Below are positions 42,513 to 51,068 of a DNA stretch of 64,000 bases, piece by piece (the stretch's first letter is position 1; each line of letters starts with the position of its first letter). The DNA lies in assembly GCF_029892565.1 (NCBI RefSeq), contig NZ_JARXVH010000014.1, forward strand, positions 1-64,000, read 5' to 3'. The notes under the pieces were generated by a model. The model saw nothing but the letters and a program-made list of their open reading frames with translations. It ran no database searches and had not been told where the DNA came from. Origin of the DNA: Streptomyces pseudovenezuelae (GTDB taxonomy: Bacteria > Actinomycetota > Actinomycetes > Streptomycetales > Streptomycetaceae). Both the position numbers and the translations under genes were made by a program.

Positions 42513-44468
42513 TCACTTCACCTGGATCCACTTGGCCTCGGACGGCGTGCCCTGCGCGTCCGTGACGAACAGCATGTACCAGCCGGGCGGCACCAGGGCC
42601 GGGTCGTTGGGCACGTCCACCGTCACCGCGTGCGCGTCCTTGGTCAGGCCGAGTTCGATGGAGCGCTGCTCGACGTCGGTCGTGTGGGTGACCGCGCTGG
42701 GCCGCATCAGCCGGGCCTTGACGACCCGCTCCGGGTGATCGGTCCGGTACGTCGCCCGGTGGTGCCGGTCGAGTTGCTGCGGGCCGTCCTCCAGGACCGG
42801 CCTGGTGCTGCCGCCCCGGTGCACGGCGGGCGGGGTGAAGATCTCCATGCGCTGCTCGAAGTGGCCCAGTTTCGTGTTCTGTTGGTCGTCGAAGAGCGGG
42901 TCCGAGCCGAAGGTGACGACCCGGCCGTCGGGCAACAGCAGTGCCTCGGAGTGGTAGTTGCGGCCCACCGCGGGGTCGGCCGCCTCGTGGAAGGCGTTGG
43001 CCTTGGGGTCGTAGAACTGCGCCTTGAGGATGTTGCTGGCGCCGCGCCCGCGGTAGTCCTCGGAGCCGTTGGTCGTGAACACCGAGTCGTCCGGCATGAT
43101 CACGCTGTTCAAGTACCGCGTGCCCTGCGGGAGGTTGGGGCCGTCCTTGAAGGCGGGGTTGTCCTTCTTCAGGTCGACGACCGCCGTCCGGGGCGTCGAC
43201 CGCTTGGACTCGCCGACCCCTCCGCCACCCATGATCATCACCTTCTGGTCCTGCGCGGGTGGCAGGAGCAGGGAGGAGGAGGTCTCGGTCTCGTCGGGGT
43301 CGCGCAGGCCCGGCACCTTGGTGAAGGTGTTGGTCTTCAGGTCCCACAGCCCCGGCTCGCGGCCCTTCTCGGCGGGCCCGTAACCGGCGTTGGAGGCCGG
43401 GTAGAAGAGCTTGCCGCCCTTGGTGAGGAAGAGGGCGGGGTACGTCGGGAAGTACCGCTTCGGTCCCGGCGACCACTTCTTGGTCTTCGGGTCGTAGTAC
43501 TCGTTGTCACCGGGGTCGATGACGCCGACGTCGTCCAGTCCGGAGACGGCGAGGACGCGTCCGTCGTCGAGGCCGACGAGGGTCGGGTACCAACGGGCCT
43601 TCTGCATCGGGTCGACGGGGATGTACCGCTCCGCCCTGGGGTCGAACTCGTAGGCGGCGCGGATGCCTTGGAAGTCCTGCTTGTCGAGCGTGATCTTCTC
43701 GCTCAGCCCGTACGTGTTGTTGGCGTCCTTGCCGGTCAGGCCCTCGATGTCGTACTGGGACTGCTTGTCCGTGGCGGACAGCGGGCCCGTCTCGACGGCC
43801 TCGACGAAGACGCGGACCTCGCTCGCGGTCACGCTGGTGCGCCAGGGCTGCATCACACCGCGGGCGTTGTAGGTGACCTTGAAGGCACGCTTGGCCTTGG
43901 GCACGGTGACGTCGAAGCGGCTGACGTACTCGACGCCGGCCGGCGACCTGAACCGGGTGCCCTTCTTCAGGAACATGGCCTTTTCGGGGTTCTCGTTCTT
44001 GACCCGCATCCCGCCACCGGCCCGCTTCACCTCCCCGTCGAGCCGCTCGTAGCGGGCGGTGCCGCCGGCCACCAGGAGTCTGCCGTCGGGGAGTTGGGCG
44101 TGGCCCGAGCAGAAGAAGTCGTCGGGGGTGGGGATCTTCTTGAAGGTGTTGGCCTTCGGGTCCCACAGGACGGTGTCGAAGGACCCCTTGTCGAACTTCT
44201 TCTGCTCGTTGCCCGACCCGGCCACGATGAGCACTTTGCCTGTGTGCAGGAGCGCCGCGTGGATGGCGTTGGTGCGGTACTGCTCCGGGATGTCGATCTG
44301 ACTCCAGGAGCCGTACTTCGCCTGGTACTCGGGCCGCGAGATCTCGTACTCGTGGTACTTCTCGCTCGCGAAGTCCAGGGCGGCCGGGGCGTTCAGGCCC
44401 GCCAGGACAGCGATGCCCCCGATCCCCAGGACGGTCTTCTTGGTCTTCTGGGACGGCTGGTAGGCCAT
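42513..44468 (-). CDS. glxA: GlxA-type mononuclear copper-radical oxidase
   Basis: A 651-residue membrane-anchored oxidase (single hydrophobic segment at 12-32) related to galactose oxidase: seven-bladed kelch-like propeller and C-terminal DUF1929 domain. Copper-site candidates are Tyr505-His506 (GRNYHSEAL) and His595 (VTHTTD); Cys120 (DDFFCSGH) is the likely Cys of the Tyr-Cys cofactor. In Streptomyces GlxA acts with CslA at hyphal tips on a glucan needed for aerial growth and attachment. Three nt separate it from cslA. The precise crosslinked Tyr is not assigned here. Confidence 0.93.
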   Translation of the reverse strand: MAYQPSQKTKKTVLGIGGIAVLAGLNAPAALDFASEKYHEYEISRPEYQAKYGSWSQIDIPEQYRTNAIHAALLHTGKVLIVAGSGNEQKKFDKGSFDTVLWDPKANTFKKIPTPDDFFCSGHAQLPDGRLLVAGGTARYERLDGEVKRAGGGMRVKNENPEKAMFLKKGTRFRSPAGVEYVSRFDVTVPKAKRAFKVTYNARGVMQPWRTSVTASEVRVFVEAVETGPLSATDKQSQYDIEGLTGKDANNTYGLSEKITLDKQDFQGIRAAYEFDPRAERYIPVDPMQKARWYPTLVGLDDGRVLAVSGLDDVGVIDPGDNEYYDPKTKKWSPGPKRYFPTYPALFLTKGGKLFYPASNAGYGPAEKGREPGLWDLKTNTFTKVPGLRDPDETETSSSLLLPPAQDQKVMIMGGGGVGESKRSTPRTAVVDLKKDNPAFKDGPNLPQGTRYLNSVIMPDDSVFTTNGSEDYRGRGASNILKAQFYDPKANAFHEAADPAVGRNYHSEALLLPDGRVVTFGSDPLFDDQQNTKLGHFEQRMEIFTPPAVHRGGSTRPVLEDGPQQLDRHHRATYRTDHPERVVKARLMRPSAVTHTTDVEQRSIELGLTKDAHAVTVDVPNDPALVPPGWYMLFVTDAQGTPSEAKWIQVK

Positions 44469-44471
44469 GGC

Positions 44472-46256
44472 CTAGTTGCCTCCTGTCGCGGAGCCGGAGA
44501 CGGAGGAGCCGGCCGCGCTGGTCGCCAGGGCCGGTTCGGCGCCCTCGACACTGAGCGGGGTCCGGTGCGGCGACTGCCGCGCGCGCCGCTCCTTGAGCAG
44601 CGTGGAGCACCACACCCCGACCGGCGCCAGGGCTATCGCCATGGCCAGGACGGCCCAGGTGCGCATGGCCGCGTGGGTGTGGTTCAGGACGACGGACGCG
44701 GCCAGGGAGGTGCCGAGGAAGGTCGCCCAGAAGAGATGGATACGGAAGGTCGCCAGCCGGTCCGCGCTGGCGTCGCCGCCCTTGGGGGTGACGACGAAGC
44801 GGGAGGGGCGGCGGATGATGGCCTCGCCGAAGGACTTGAGGTAGATCGGCGCGGACAGGGCCGACATCGCCATGCCCGCCAGTCCGCCCGATCCCTCCGG
44901 TTCGTGCGGGGAGACGTTGTGGCGACGGTTCCAGAGGTAGAGCCCGATCTGGAGTGCGGCGGCGTCGCTGTAGAGCATCAGCCACACGGACGCGGCGACC
45001 TGGGTGCCGGACGCGCCGAACCAGAGGAAGAGGAAGCAGCTCATGATGCCGAGGAACCAGTTGACCGCCGTCATCGGGTAGTACACGAGCATGAGGGTGT
45101 AGGAGAACAGCCGCCCGGGAGGCATCGTGAACGGCGCCTTCCAGTACTGCTTGAAGAGCGTCTCGTAGGTCCCCCGCGACCAGCGCATCTGCTGCGTGAA
45201 GAAGTCGGTCCAGGAGGCCGGGCCCTCACCGGTGGCCAGGACGTCGGGCGTGTAGACGGACCGCCAGTGGGTGCGGGTGACCGGGTTCCGGTGCCGGTGG
45301 ATCTCGAAGCCGGTGGCCATGTCCTCGGTGATGGAGTCGAACAGTCCGCCGATCTGCTTGACGGCCGCGATCCGTACGACGTTGTTGGTGCCGACGAACA
45401 TGGGGGCGCGGTAGCGGTTGCCGGCGCGCTGGATGAGGGCGTGGAAGAGGAACTGCTGGGACTCGGCGGCCTTGGTGACGGGGTTGTGGTAGTTCCCGTA
45501 CACCTGGGGCCCGACGACGAAGGCGACGTCCGGGTCCCGGAAGTACCCCATCATCCGCAGCAGGAAGTCCGGGTGCGGGATGTGATCCGTGTCGACGGAG
45601 GCGAAGAACTCGTACTCGTCGCCGTGCATCGCGATCCACGCGTTGTAGTTCCCGTGCTTGGTACGGGCCTTGTGGACACCCTTGGGCCGGTTCCACTCGG
45701 CAACCCCGTGCCGGGTGAAGTGGCGCACGCCCAGCTCGGCGCAGAGCGCCTTGGCCTGCTCGTCGTCCCCTTCGTCGAGGAGCCAGACGTCGAGGGGCCC
45801 GGTGTGCGTGATCCTGACCGCGCCTTCGAGGGTGGCGCGGACCATGGAGAGGGGTTCCTTGCCCGGGACGTAGGTCGTGAGGAAGGCGACGCGGGTGCCG
45901 GGTGCCGGGACGACGGGGACGGGGTCGCGGGCGACGAGGGTGGCGTGGGCGACGGAGGCCACGTTGACGACCATGAACAGCTCGATGAGGCCGATGGCTA
46001 TCAGCATCGCGATGTCGAGTCCGACCATCCACTCCTGACCGCCCTCGCGCTCCACCCAGTGGGTGGGCCACACGAGGTAGACGAGCAGGGCCGCGGTGAG
46101 CAGCGGCGCGAGGCTCATCAGCAGGACGGCACGTATTCGGTGGGGCTCGCGCGACAGGAGCGAGGTGTACTGCACCCGGTACGCCCCGGCGGACGGCTCG
46201 GTGAGCGGTCCGGCGAGTCGGCTGTGGGTGTCGTAGTCGTAGCCCTCCGGCCGCAC
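44472..46256 (-). CDS. cslA: CslA-type cellulose synthase-like glycosyltransferase
   Basis: A 594-residue GT2 membrane enzyme polymerising beta-glucan. The catalytic triad is visible: DxD at Asp222-Asp224 (SVDTDHIPHPD) and QQMRW at 355-359, with membrane segments on both sides (two N-terminal, about four C-terminal). GTG 46256 has GGAGGG 4-5 nt upstream; the frame continues to 46367 without a site. It is first in the cslA-glxA operon. In S. coelicolor the characterised pair is, from memory, SCO2836/SCO2837, far from this neighbourhood. Confidence 0.92.
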   Translation of the reverse strand: MRPEGYDYDTHSRLAGPLTEPSAGAYRVQYTSLLSREPHRIRAVLLMSLAPLLTAALLVYLVWPTHWVEREGGQEWMVGLDIAMLIAIGLIELFMVVNVASVAHATLVARDPVPVVPAPGTRVAFLTTYVPGKEPLSMVRATLEGAVRITHTGPLDVWLLDEGDDEQAKALCAELGVRHFTRHGVAEWNRPKGVHKARTKHGNYNAWIAMHGDEYEFFASVDTDHIPHPDFLLRMMGYFRDPDVAFVVGPQVYGNYHNPVTKAAESQQFLFHALIQRAGNRYRAPMFVGTNNVVRIAAVKQIGGLFDSITEDMATGFEIHRHRNPVTRTHWRSVYTPDVLATGEGPASWTDFFTQQMRWSRGTYETLFKQYWKAPFTMPPGRLFSYTLMLVYYPMTAVNWFLGIMSCFLFLWFGASGTQVAASVWLMLYSDAAALQIGLYLWNRRHNVSPHEPEGSGGLAGMAMSALSAPIYLKSFGEAIIRRPSRFVVTPKGGDASADRLATFRIHLFWATFLGTSLAASVVLNHTHAAMRTWAVLAMAIALAPVGVWCSTLLKERRARQSPHRTPLSVEGAEPALATSAAGSSVSGSATGGN

Positions 46257-46683
46257 AGCGCCCTCCAGTGAGTGAGGAATGATCGGCGATCTTGTCCGAT
46301 ATCCATACAAAAGAGGACATTTGTGGGCGTGTCGAACTGGGGGCGGCCAGGTGGGCGTATGCGCCATGCCGCCGCCGGCGGCGGGGGCCGGAGCGCCGAC
46401 TGTCCGGTGGGTGGGTCGGGGGCGTGGGGGTGCGTTGGGACCAGCTGAGCGGCGGCCTGCGACGCACCCCCACGCCCCACTCCCGTGGTCGGGCGGCCGC
46501 GGGTGCGTGCGGGTCCCGCAGAGGTCGACGCCGGCCCGCGTCTGTGTCTTTCAGCCCGTCCGGCGTTTGAGGACGAGGCCCCTTCAGGGCCGATGGGGGC
46601 CGGGGCGGAGTCCCGGTGGGGGTGAGGGGGCGGAGCCCCTGGGGATGGGACGGGTAGGGGCGGCGGGGGCGAGGAAAGCCCGG
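46257..46683. other. 427-nt intergenic region between cslA and TetR gene
   Basis: The left 80 nt are AT-rich on the minus strand side of cslA (46280-46325) and probably hold its promoter (CTTTTGTATGGATATC on the minus strand). The middle is GC-rich with GGTGGGTCGGGGG-type tracts. The right part is an interspersed repeat (46551-46660). No gene is supported. Confidence 0.55.
46551..46660. repeat. Streptomyces interspersed intergenic repeat, family A
   Basis: Begins with CAGCCCGTCCGGCGTTTGAG (46553-46572), continues GACGAGGCC and GGGGCGGAGTCCC, and ends with GGGGGCGGAGCCCC. I recognise this composite as a very common repeat between Streptomyces genes, usually able to fold. A diverged head copy (CCGTCCGGCGTCTGAGGCC) occurs at 55376-55394. 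Confidence 0.65.
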
Positions 46684-47370
46684 TCAGCGGCGGGCCGTTC
46701 GGCGGAGGCGATGGCGGACCGCCCGTTGGGCAACCGGCCCGAGTTCCTCCAACGCCGAGACCAGGAGCCCGAGTTGGTCAAGAGCGTCCAGTGCCGAATT
46801 CGCCCCGACCGCATCCACCCCCTCGTACAGCTCCATCCCCACGAACGACGCCGCGACCGCCCGAGCCAACCCCGCCGGGTCCACGAACTCCCCCACCGGC
46901 GAGCCCCCAAGCACCCTCACCAGCACCTTCTCGATCTCCGCGATCCACAGGTCCAGCCCCGCCGCCGTGGCCGGCCCCAGCGCCTCGTTAGTCTGCGCCC
47001 CGGCAAGCAGTTGGCCGAGGAGCGCGACATGCCCCCCGTCCCGCTCCGCCTCATGCATCTCCCGCCCCACGACAAGGAGTTCCGACAGAGACGTCACCGC
47101 GTCGAACCGCTCCCGGTAGCGACCAACCGCCTGCTCCGCCCCGTACCGACAGGCCGCCGCCAACAGCTCGTCGACAGACCCGAAGTGGTAGAAGACCAGC
47201 GCCTGGTTCACCCCCGCCGCCGCCGCGACACTCCGCGCCGACGTCTTCGCGATGCCCTGCTCGGTGAGCGTCCGCAACGCCCCCTCCAGCAACTTCGTCT
47301 TCGTCTCCACCGACTTCACCGAACTCGCCGACTTCATCGATTTCGCCGGCCTCGCCGTCTCGGGGCTCAC
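46684..47370 (-). CDS. TetR-family regulator, last gene of its operon
   Basis: A 228-residue TetR: HTH TSARSVAAAAGVNQALVFYHFGSVDELLAA (about 41-71). GTG 47370 overlaps the DUF4166 stop in GTGA. The three overlapping genes are preceded by two copies of TTGAGCG-N2-CGCTCAA, a pattern typical of TetR sites, so autoregulation is the simplest model. Inducer unknown. Confidence 0.88.
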   Translation of the reverse strand: MSPETARPAKSMKSASSVKSVETKTKLLEGALRTLTEQGIAKTSARSVAAAAGVNQALVFYHFGSVDELLAAACRYGAEQAVGRYRERFDAVTSLSELLVVGREMHEAERDGGHVALLGQLLAGAQTNEALGPATAAGLDLWIAEIEKVLVRVLGGSPVGEFVDPAGLARAVAASFVGMELYEGVDAVGANSALDALDQLGLLVSALEELGPVAQRAVRHRLRRTARR

Positions 47371-48053
47371 GCGCGCGACTCCTCCCGGACAGGGCGAAGA
47401 CCAGGCCGCACACCACAGGTACGGATGTCCGTGTACGTCGCCCGGAACGACCCCTCGTAACCGAACAGCGGCCCGAAGTACCTGTTGACCACGCGCACCC
47501 GGATGCGGAAGCGGTCGGTCGTGTCGTCGTACGACTCCCGGACCTCCGCCGTCGCCCCGATCAGTTCGGGGACGCGGACGTCCACCACCCCTTCCCTGAA
47601 CCGGTGTTCCCCGGAACGGATCAGCAACGACCCGTCCGGCTCGGCGCGGAAGTGCAGGTCGCTGGCGAGGTGCTGGTGGGTGCCGAGGTAGTCGAGGACA
47701 CGGTCGCCCTTGGGGCTCAGCACCATCTGGGCGTCGAATCGGCGGGGGCCGGCGGGGAGGTCGAAGGTGCGCACGAAGGTCACCGTCTCACGGCCGAAGC
47801 TGTCGACGTAGGGGACGTTCTCGATCACGAAGGGCACGTCCCGCCCCTCACGCGGGACGAGGATGTTGCGTGTGGCGCCGAGCGCGAGGAACGGCTTCAC
47901 GAATGCCCCGCCGTGCCAGATACGGCCCATGACGCCCCGCCCTATGCACGCCTCCCCGCTCGCCAGGCCTACCGAGAAACGGCGCTGGAGGTGGGGGTGC
48001 AGGCGGTCGAAGTCCGCGCCCATGACCGTACGGAAGATGGATGGGTTCGTCAT
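47367..48053 (-). CDS. DUF4166 protein
   Basis: A 228-residue protein with FRTVMGADFDRLHPHLQRRFSVGLASGEACIGRGVMGRIWHGG, the usual start of DUF4166. No catalytic motif is recognised and no signal peptide is visible. ATG 48053 overlaps the SRPBCC stop (ATGA). In related genomes DUF4166 proteins occur near oxidoreductases or lipid genes; here it is sandwiched between an SRPBCC protein and a TetR regulator. A lipid-related role is a guess. Confidence 0.82.
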   Translation of the reverse strand: MTNPSIFRTVMGADFDRLHPHLQRRFSVGLASGEACIGRGVMGRIWHGGAFVKPFLALGATRNILVPREGRDVPFVIENVPYVDSFGRETVTFVRTFDLPAGPRRFDAQMVLSPKGDRVLDYLGTHQHLASDLHFRAEPDGSLLIRSGEHRFREGVVDVRVPELIGATAEVRESYDDTTDRFRIRVRVVNRYFGPLFGYEGSFRATYTDIRTCGVRPGLRPVREESRA

Positions 48054-48844
48054 CGGGGGCTCTCCGAGTTCTCCAGGCCGCCCGAGTTGCCCAAGCCGTC
48101 CAAGGTGGCGAGCAGTCGAGGTGCACGCGTGCGTGCCGGTCTGCGCAGGCAGCGGCGGGCCGCCGGGGTGGTGGGGAGTGGGGGTGCCAGGAGCGCCAGG
48201 GAGAGCAGCACCAGCGCCAGCAACGGCATCGCGTAGAAGAAGAGCGGGGCGAAGGGGCCCGTCAGCCGCAGCAGCCCTCCGTAGCCGAAGCCCGTGCACG
48301 CAAGGACGATCGCCATGGCCCGTGCCGACAGCTCGGCCAGCCAGTTCCGGCGTGCGCGCTCCGGTGTGATCCCTCGTTCCAGCCACAGCCGGAGCCGGTC
48401 GAAGGACCATGCCGTCGCCCAGCCCATCAGCGGGCGGAAGAAGACGCGATCGGCGGCGGTGCCGACGACACCCCAGCGGGGGCGGTAGTCGTAGCCGGTG
48501 AGGAAACGGACCCCGTCGCCGTCCGGGACGTAACGCCAGTACCCGCTCCCCTCCGCCAGCAGCGAGAGGCGGCTGGGAGAGGAGAAACGAAGCGCCGAGG
48601 TACGCGTGCCGTCCGGGCGTTCCTTCTCGCCGGCCGAGACTCCGGTACCGGCGACGGCGAGGAAGGGCAGCACGCGCGTGGCATAGCGAAAACGCTGGGG
48701 CTCGCCCTCCGCGCGCGGGAGGTAGGTGATCTCGGTGAAGCGCAGGTCCCAGCGCTGATGGAGGGAAGGGTCCTGCGTGCGGGCCCAGAGGTCGTCCAGG
48801 GAGGCGTTGATCCGCGCCTCTATGTAAAGCCCCGCGTTCCGCAT
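48050..48844 (-). CDS. SRPBCC-fold protein with C-terminal membrane segment
   Basis: About 264 residues. The first 185 show a START/SRPBCC fold (INASLDDLWARTQDPSLHQRWDLRFTEITYLPR), able to bind a hydrophobic ligand; residues 185-240 are hydrophobic (AMAIVLACTGFGYGGLLRL; FFYAMPLLALVLLSLALLAPP), probably one or two helices anchoring it. The likely start is ATG 48844 (six C-rich nt, GGGGGG on the coding strand, 6 nt upstream); ATG 48850 and 48865 are alternatives. First gene of the TetR operon. Confidence 0.75.
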   Translation of the reverse strand: MRNAGLYIEARINASLDDLWARTQDPSLHQRWDLRFTEITYLPRAEGEPQRFRYATRVLPFLAVAGTGVSAGEKERPDGTRTSALRFSSPSRLSLLAEGSGYWRYVPDGDGVRFLTGYDYRPRWGVVGTAADRVFFRPLMGWATAWSFDRLRLWLERGITPERARRNWLAELSARAMAIVLACTGFGYGGLLRLTGPFAPLFFYAMPLLALVLLSLALLAPPLPTTPAARRCLRRPARTRAPRLLATLDGLGNSGGLENSESPR

Positions 48845-48866
48845 GCGCATCCCCCCGCGTTTCATG

Positions 48867-48884
48867 TTTGAGCGGTCGCTCAAA
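48867..48884. promoter_or_regulatory. TetR-type operator 1
   Basis: TTTGAGCG-GT-CGCTCAAA, 8-bp perfect arms, located 22 nt upstream of the preferred SRPBCC start. Confidence 0.8.
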
Positions 48885-48910
48885 TTCGCTGGACAGGAAA
48901 TTACACCTCT

Positions 48911-48926
48911 TTGAGCGATCGCTCAA
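48911..48926. promoter_or_regulatory. TetR-type operator 2
   Basis: TTGAGCGATCGCTCAA, a perfect 16-bp palindrome 43-44 nt from operator 1 (about four helical turns), so dimers would bind one face of the DNA. Confidence 0.8.
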
Positions 48927-48940
48927 TCGCATCGCCACAA

Positions 48941-48970
48941 GAAAGCCCCTGCCCGGGTGGGCAGGGGCTT
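48941..48970 (-). terminator. Intrinsic terminator of the thiamine-binding protein operon
   Basis: 12-bp stem (48943-48954 with 48959-48970), 4-nt loop. On the minus strand it is followed by TTTCTTGT, a proper U tract, 20 nt past the stop at 48990. Confidence 0.85.
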
Positions 48971-48989
48971 ATCGCGTCAACTGGCCTGG

Positions 48990-49283
48990 CTACTCCGCCA
49001 GGTGTCGCTCCACCGTCGCCACCTTGGACGTGAGTCCGTCGGTCACGCCGGGGCGGATGTCCGCCTTGAGGACCAGGGAGACACGGGGTGCCCGCGCCTC
49101 GACGGCGGCGACCGCGCGCTTGACGACGTCCATGACCTCGTCCCACTCGCCCTCGATCGACGTGAACATCGCGTCGGTGCGGTTGGGCAGGCCCGATTCG
49201 CGGACGACGCGGACGGCGTCGGCCACGTACTCGCCGACGTCCTCGCCGACGCCGAGGGGGGACACGGAGAAGGCGACGATCAT
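48990..49283 (-). CDS. Thiamine-binding protein, MTH1187/YkoF-like family
   Basis: A 97-residue ferredoxin-like fold protein: IVAFSVSPLGVGEDVGEYVADAVRVVRESGLPNRTDAMFTSIEGEWDEVMDVVKRAV is the family pattern (small thiamine-binding proteins, formerly DUF77). ATG 49283 overlaps the DUF3817 stop in ATGA. The longer frame to 49697 is a different-phase shadow of the DUF3817 gene. It is followed by a clear terminator. Confidence 0.88.
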   Translation of the reverse strand: MIVAFSVSPLGVGEDVGEYVADAVRVVRESGLPNRTDAMFTSIEGEWDEVMDVVKRAVAAVEARAPRVSLVLKADIRPGVTDGLTSKVATVERHLAE

Positions 49284-49624
49284 GCGTTCACGATTCCTTC
49301 CTGGCGCGCGCGGGAGGCGATGACCTCGGCCTCGGCGGCGCGCTTGAGCTTGCGCTCGGCGAAGAAGCCGCCGGTGGGCAGGACCGAGAGGACGAAGTAG
49401 AGGGCGGCGGTGCGGGGGCCCCACTTGGTGCGGTTCCAGGCGTCGGCCCAGAAGAGCACGTACAGGATGAACAGGATGCCGTGGACAAAGCCCATCGGCC
49501 GCACCGCGTCGAAGTCCGTGGTCCGCTTCAGGACCGAGCAGACCAGCAGGAGCAGGAAGGAGACGGCCTCGGGGGCCGAGACGAGGCGCAGGCGGCGCAG
49601 GGCGGAGGCGGTCTTGAGGTCCAC
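49280..49624 (-). CDS. DUF3817 membrane protein (second copy in window)
   Basis: A 114-residue protein with helices around SFLLLLVCSVLKR, GFVHGILFILYVLFWADAW and AALYFVLSVLPTGGFFAERKL. The HGxLFxxYVL and GGFFAERK motifs align with the copy at 38116-38454 (HGWLYVVYLV; AAFFVERK). GTG 49624 is preceded by GAAGG (spacing about 5-8 nt). Translationally coupled to the thiamine-binding gene. Confidence 0.82.
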   Translation of the reverse strand: MDLKTASALRRLRLVSAPEAVSFLLLLVCSVLKRTTDFDAVRPMGFVHGILFILYVLFWADAWNRTKWGPRTAALYFVLSVLPTGGFFAERKLKRAAEAEVIASRARQEGIVNA

Positions 49625-49777
49625 GGGTCACCTTCGGTGGGAGACAGGTCGCTCTTTGTGAACGGAAGCACAAGCGTTCGTCCATTCTGACAAACACTCC
49701 CCCTAGGGGTGCGGTCAGGGTGCCTCTCCACCCCCGGGCCCTGTTCGGCGGCCCGACCCGGCGGTTACCTTCGCTGC

Positions 49778-50416
49778 GTGGCGATGTTCCGACTTCAAGG
49801 CAGCAAGGTGCTCGCCGTCGACATGACCGGGGATGCCGTCAAGGCGAAGAACGGCTCGATGGTCGCGTACGACGGGCAGATGGCCTTCAAGAAACTGAGC
49901 GGCGGCGGTGAGGGCCTGCGGGGGATGGTGACGCGCAGGATCACCGGTGAGCAGATGACCGTGATGGAGGTGCGGGGGCAGGGGACCTGTTGGTTCGCCG
50001 ACCGGGCCTCGGAGATCAATCTCGTCGAGCTCCGGGGGGACAAGCTGTACGTGGAGTCGAGCAACCTGCTCGCCACGGACGCGGGGCTCAGGACGGGCAC
50101 GACCTTCACGGGGATGCGCGGCGCCTCGCAGGGCAACGGGCTGTTCACGACGACCGTGGAGGGCTCCGGGCAGGCGGCGATCACGTCGGACGGGCCGGCG
50201 ATCGTGCTGCGGGTCAGTCAGCAGTACCCGCTGATCGTGGACCCGGGGGCGTACATCGCCCATCAGGGCAATGTCCGGCAGTCCTTCCAGTCCGGCGTGA
50301 CCTTCCGCACACTGTTCGGGGAGGGCGGCGGCGAGGCCTTCCAGATCCGGTTCGAGGGGGACGGGCTGGTGTACGTACAGCCGAGCGAGCGGAACACGAT
50401 CGCGGGGGACGTGTGA
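49778..50416 (+). CDS. AIM24-family protein A
   Basis: About 212 residues. MFRLQGSKVLAVDMTGDAVKAKNGSMVAYDGQMAFKKLSGG, with the beta-helix-like AIM24 (TIGR00266) core and two internal halves. TACCTT (49766-49771) lies 6 nt before GTG 49778, so a leaderless mRNA is likely; ATG 49784 is the alternative. First of three tandem paralogues. The bacterial function is unknown; the yeast namesake is a mitochondrial inner-membrane organiser. Confidence 0.85.
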   Translation: MAMFRLQGSKVLAVDMTGDAVKAKNGSMVAYDGQMAFKKLSGGGEGLRGMVTRRITGEQMTVMEVRGQGTCWFADRASEINLVELRGDKLYVESSNLLATDAGLRTGTTFTGMRGASQGNGLFTTTVEGSGQAAITSDGPAIVLRVSQQYPLIVDPGAYIAHQGNVRQSFQSGVTFRTLFGEGGGEAFQIRFEGDGLVYVQPSERNTIAGDV

Positions 50417-50417
50417 C

Positions 50418-51068
50418 ATGACCTTCCGCGAGATCAATTCGAAGATGGTCGAGGCGACCGTGCTGCCCGGGCAGCGGGTGTTCAGCCAGCGGGGCGCGAT
50501 GCTCGCCTACAAGGGAGACGTGTCCTTCACGCCCAATGTGCAGGGCGGGCAGGGCGGGGTCATGTCGATGATCGGGCGGCGGGTGGCCAATGAGGCCACG
50601 CCGCTGATGACCGTCGAGGGCAGCGGGACCGTGCTGTTCGGGCACGGGGGGCATCACGTCCAGGTCATCGGGCTCACCGGGGACACGCTCTACGTGGAGG
50701 CGGACCGGCTGCTCGCCTTCGAGGGCACGCTGCGGCAGGGCACGATGTTCATGGGCTCGCAGGGCGGCGTGATGGGCATGGTGCGCGGGCAGGTCACCGG
50801 ACAGGGGCTGTTCACCACGACGTTGCAGGGGCAGGGTGCCGTCGCCGTGATGGCGCACGGCGGTGTCTTCGAGATCCCGATCACCCCGCAGCGACCGGTG
50901 CACGTCGACCCCCAGGCCTACGTCGCCCACCACGGCGACGTCCGCAACAAGCTGTCCACCGCGCTCGGCTGGCGCGACATGGTCGGCCGCGGCTCGGGCG
51001 AGGCCTTCCAGCTGGAGCTCAGCGGCAGCGGTGCGGTGTACGTCCAGGCGTCGGAGGAGAAGCTGTGA
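50418..51068 (+). CDS. AIM24-family protein B
   Basis: A 216-residue paralogue: INSKMVEATVLPGQRVFSQRGAMLAYKGDVSFTP, Gly- and Met-rich loops (GSQGGVMGMVRGQVTGQGLFTTTLQGQG). It starts 1 nt after gene A and its stop overlaps gene C in GTGA. The three proteins share the pattern GQGLFTTT and V(D/H)PxAxV(A/G), so tandem duplication is clear. A complex of the three is plausible. Confidence 0.85.
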   Translation: MTFREINSKMVEATVLPGQRVFSQRGAMLAYKGDVSFTPNVQGGQGGVMSMIGRRVANEATPLMTVEGSGTVLFGHGGHHVQVIGLTGDTLYVEADRLLAFEGTLRQGTMFMGSQGGVMGMVRGQVTGQGLFTTTLQGQGAVAVMAHGGVFEIPITPQRPVHVDPQAYVAHHGDVRNKLSTALGWRDMVGRGSGEAFQLELSGSGAVYVQASEEKL

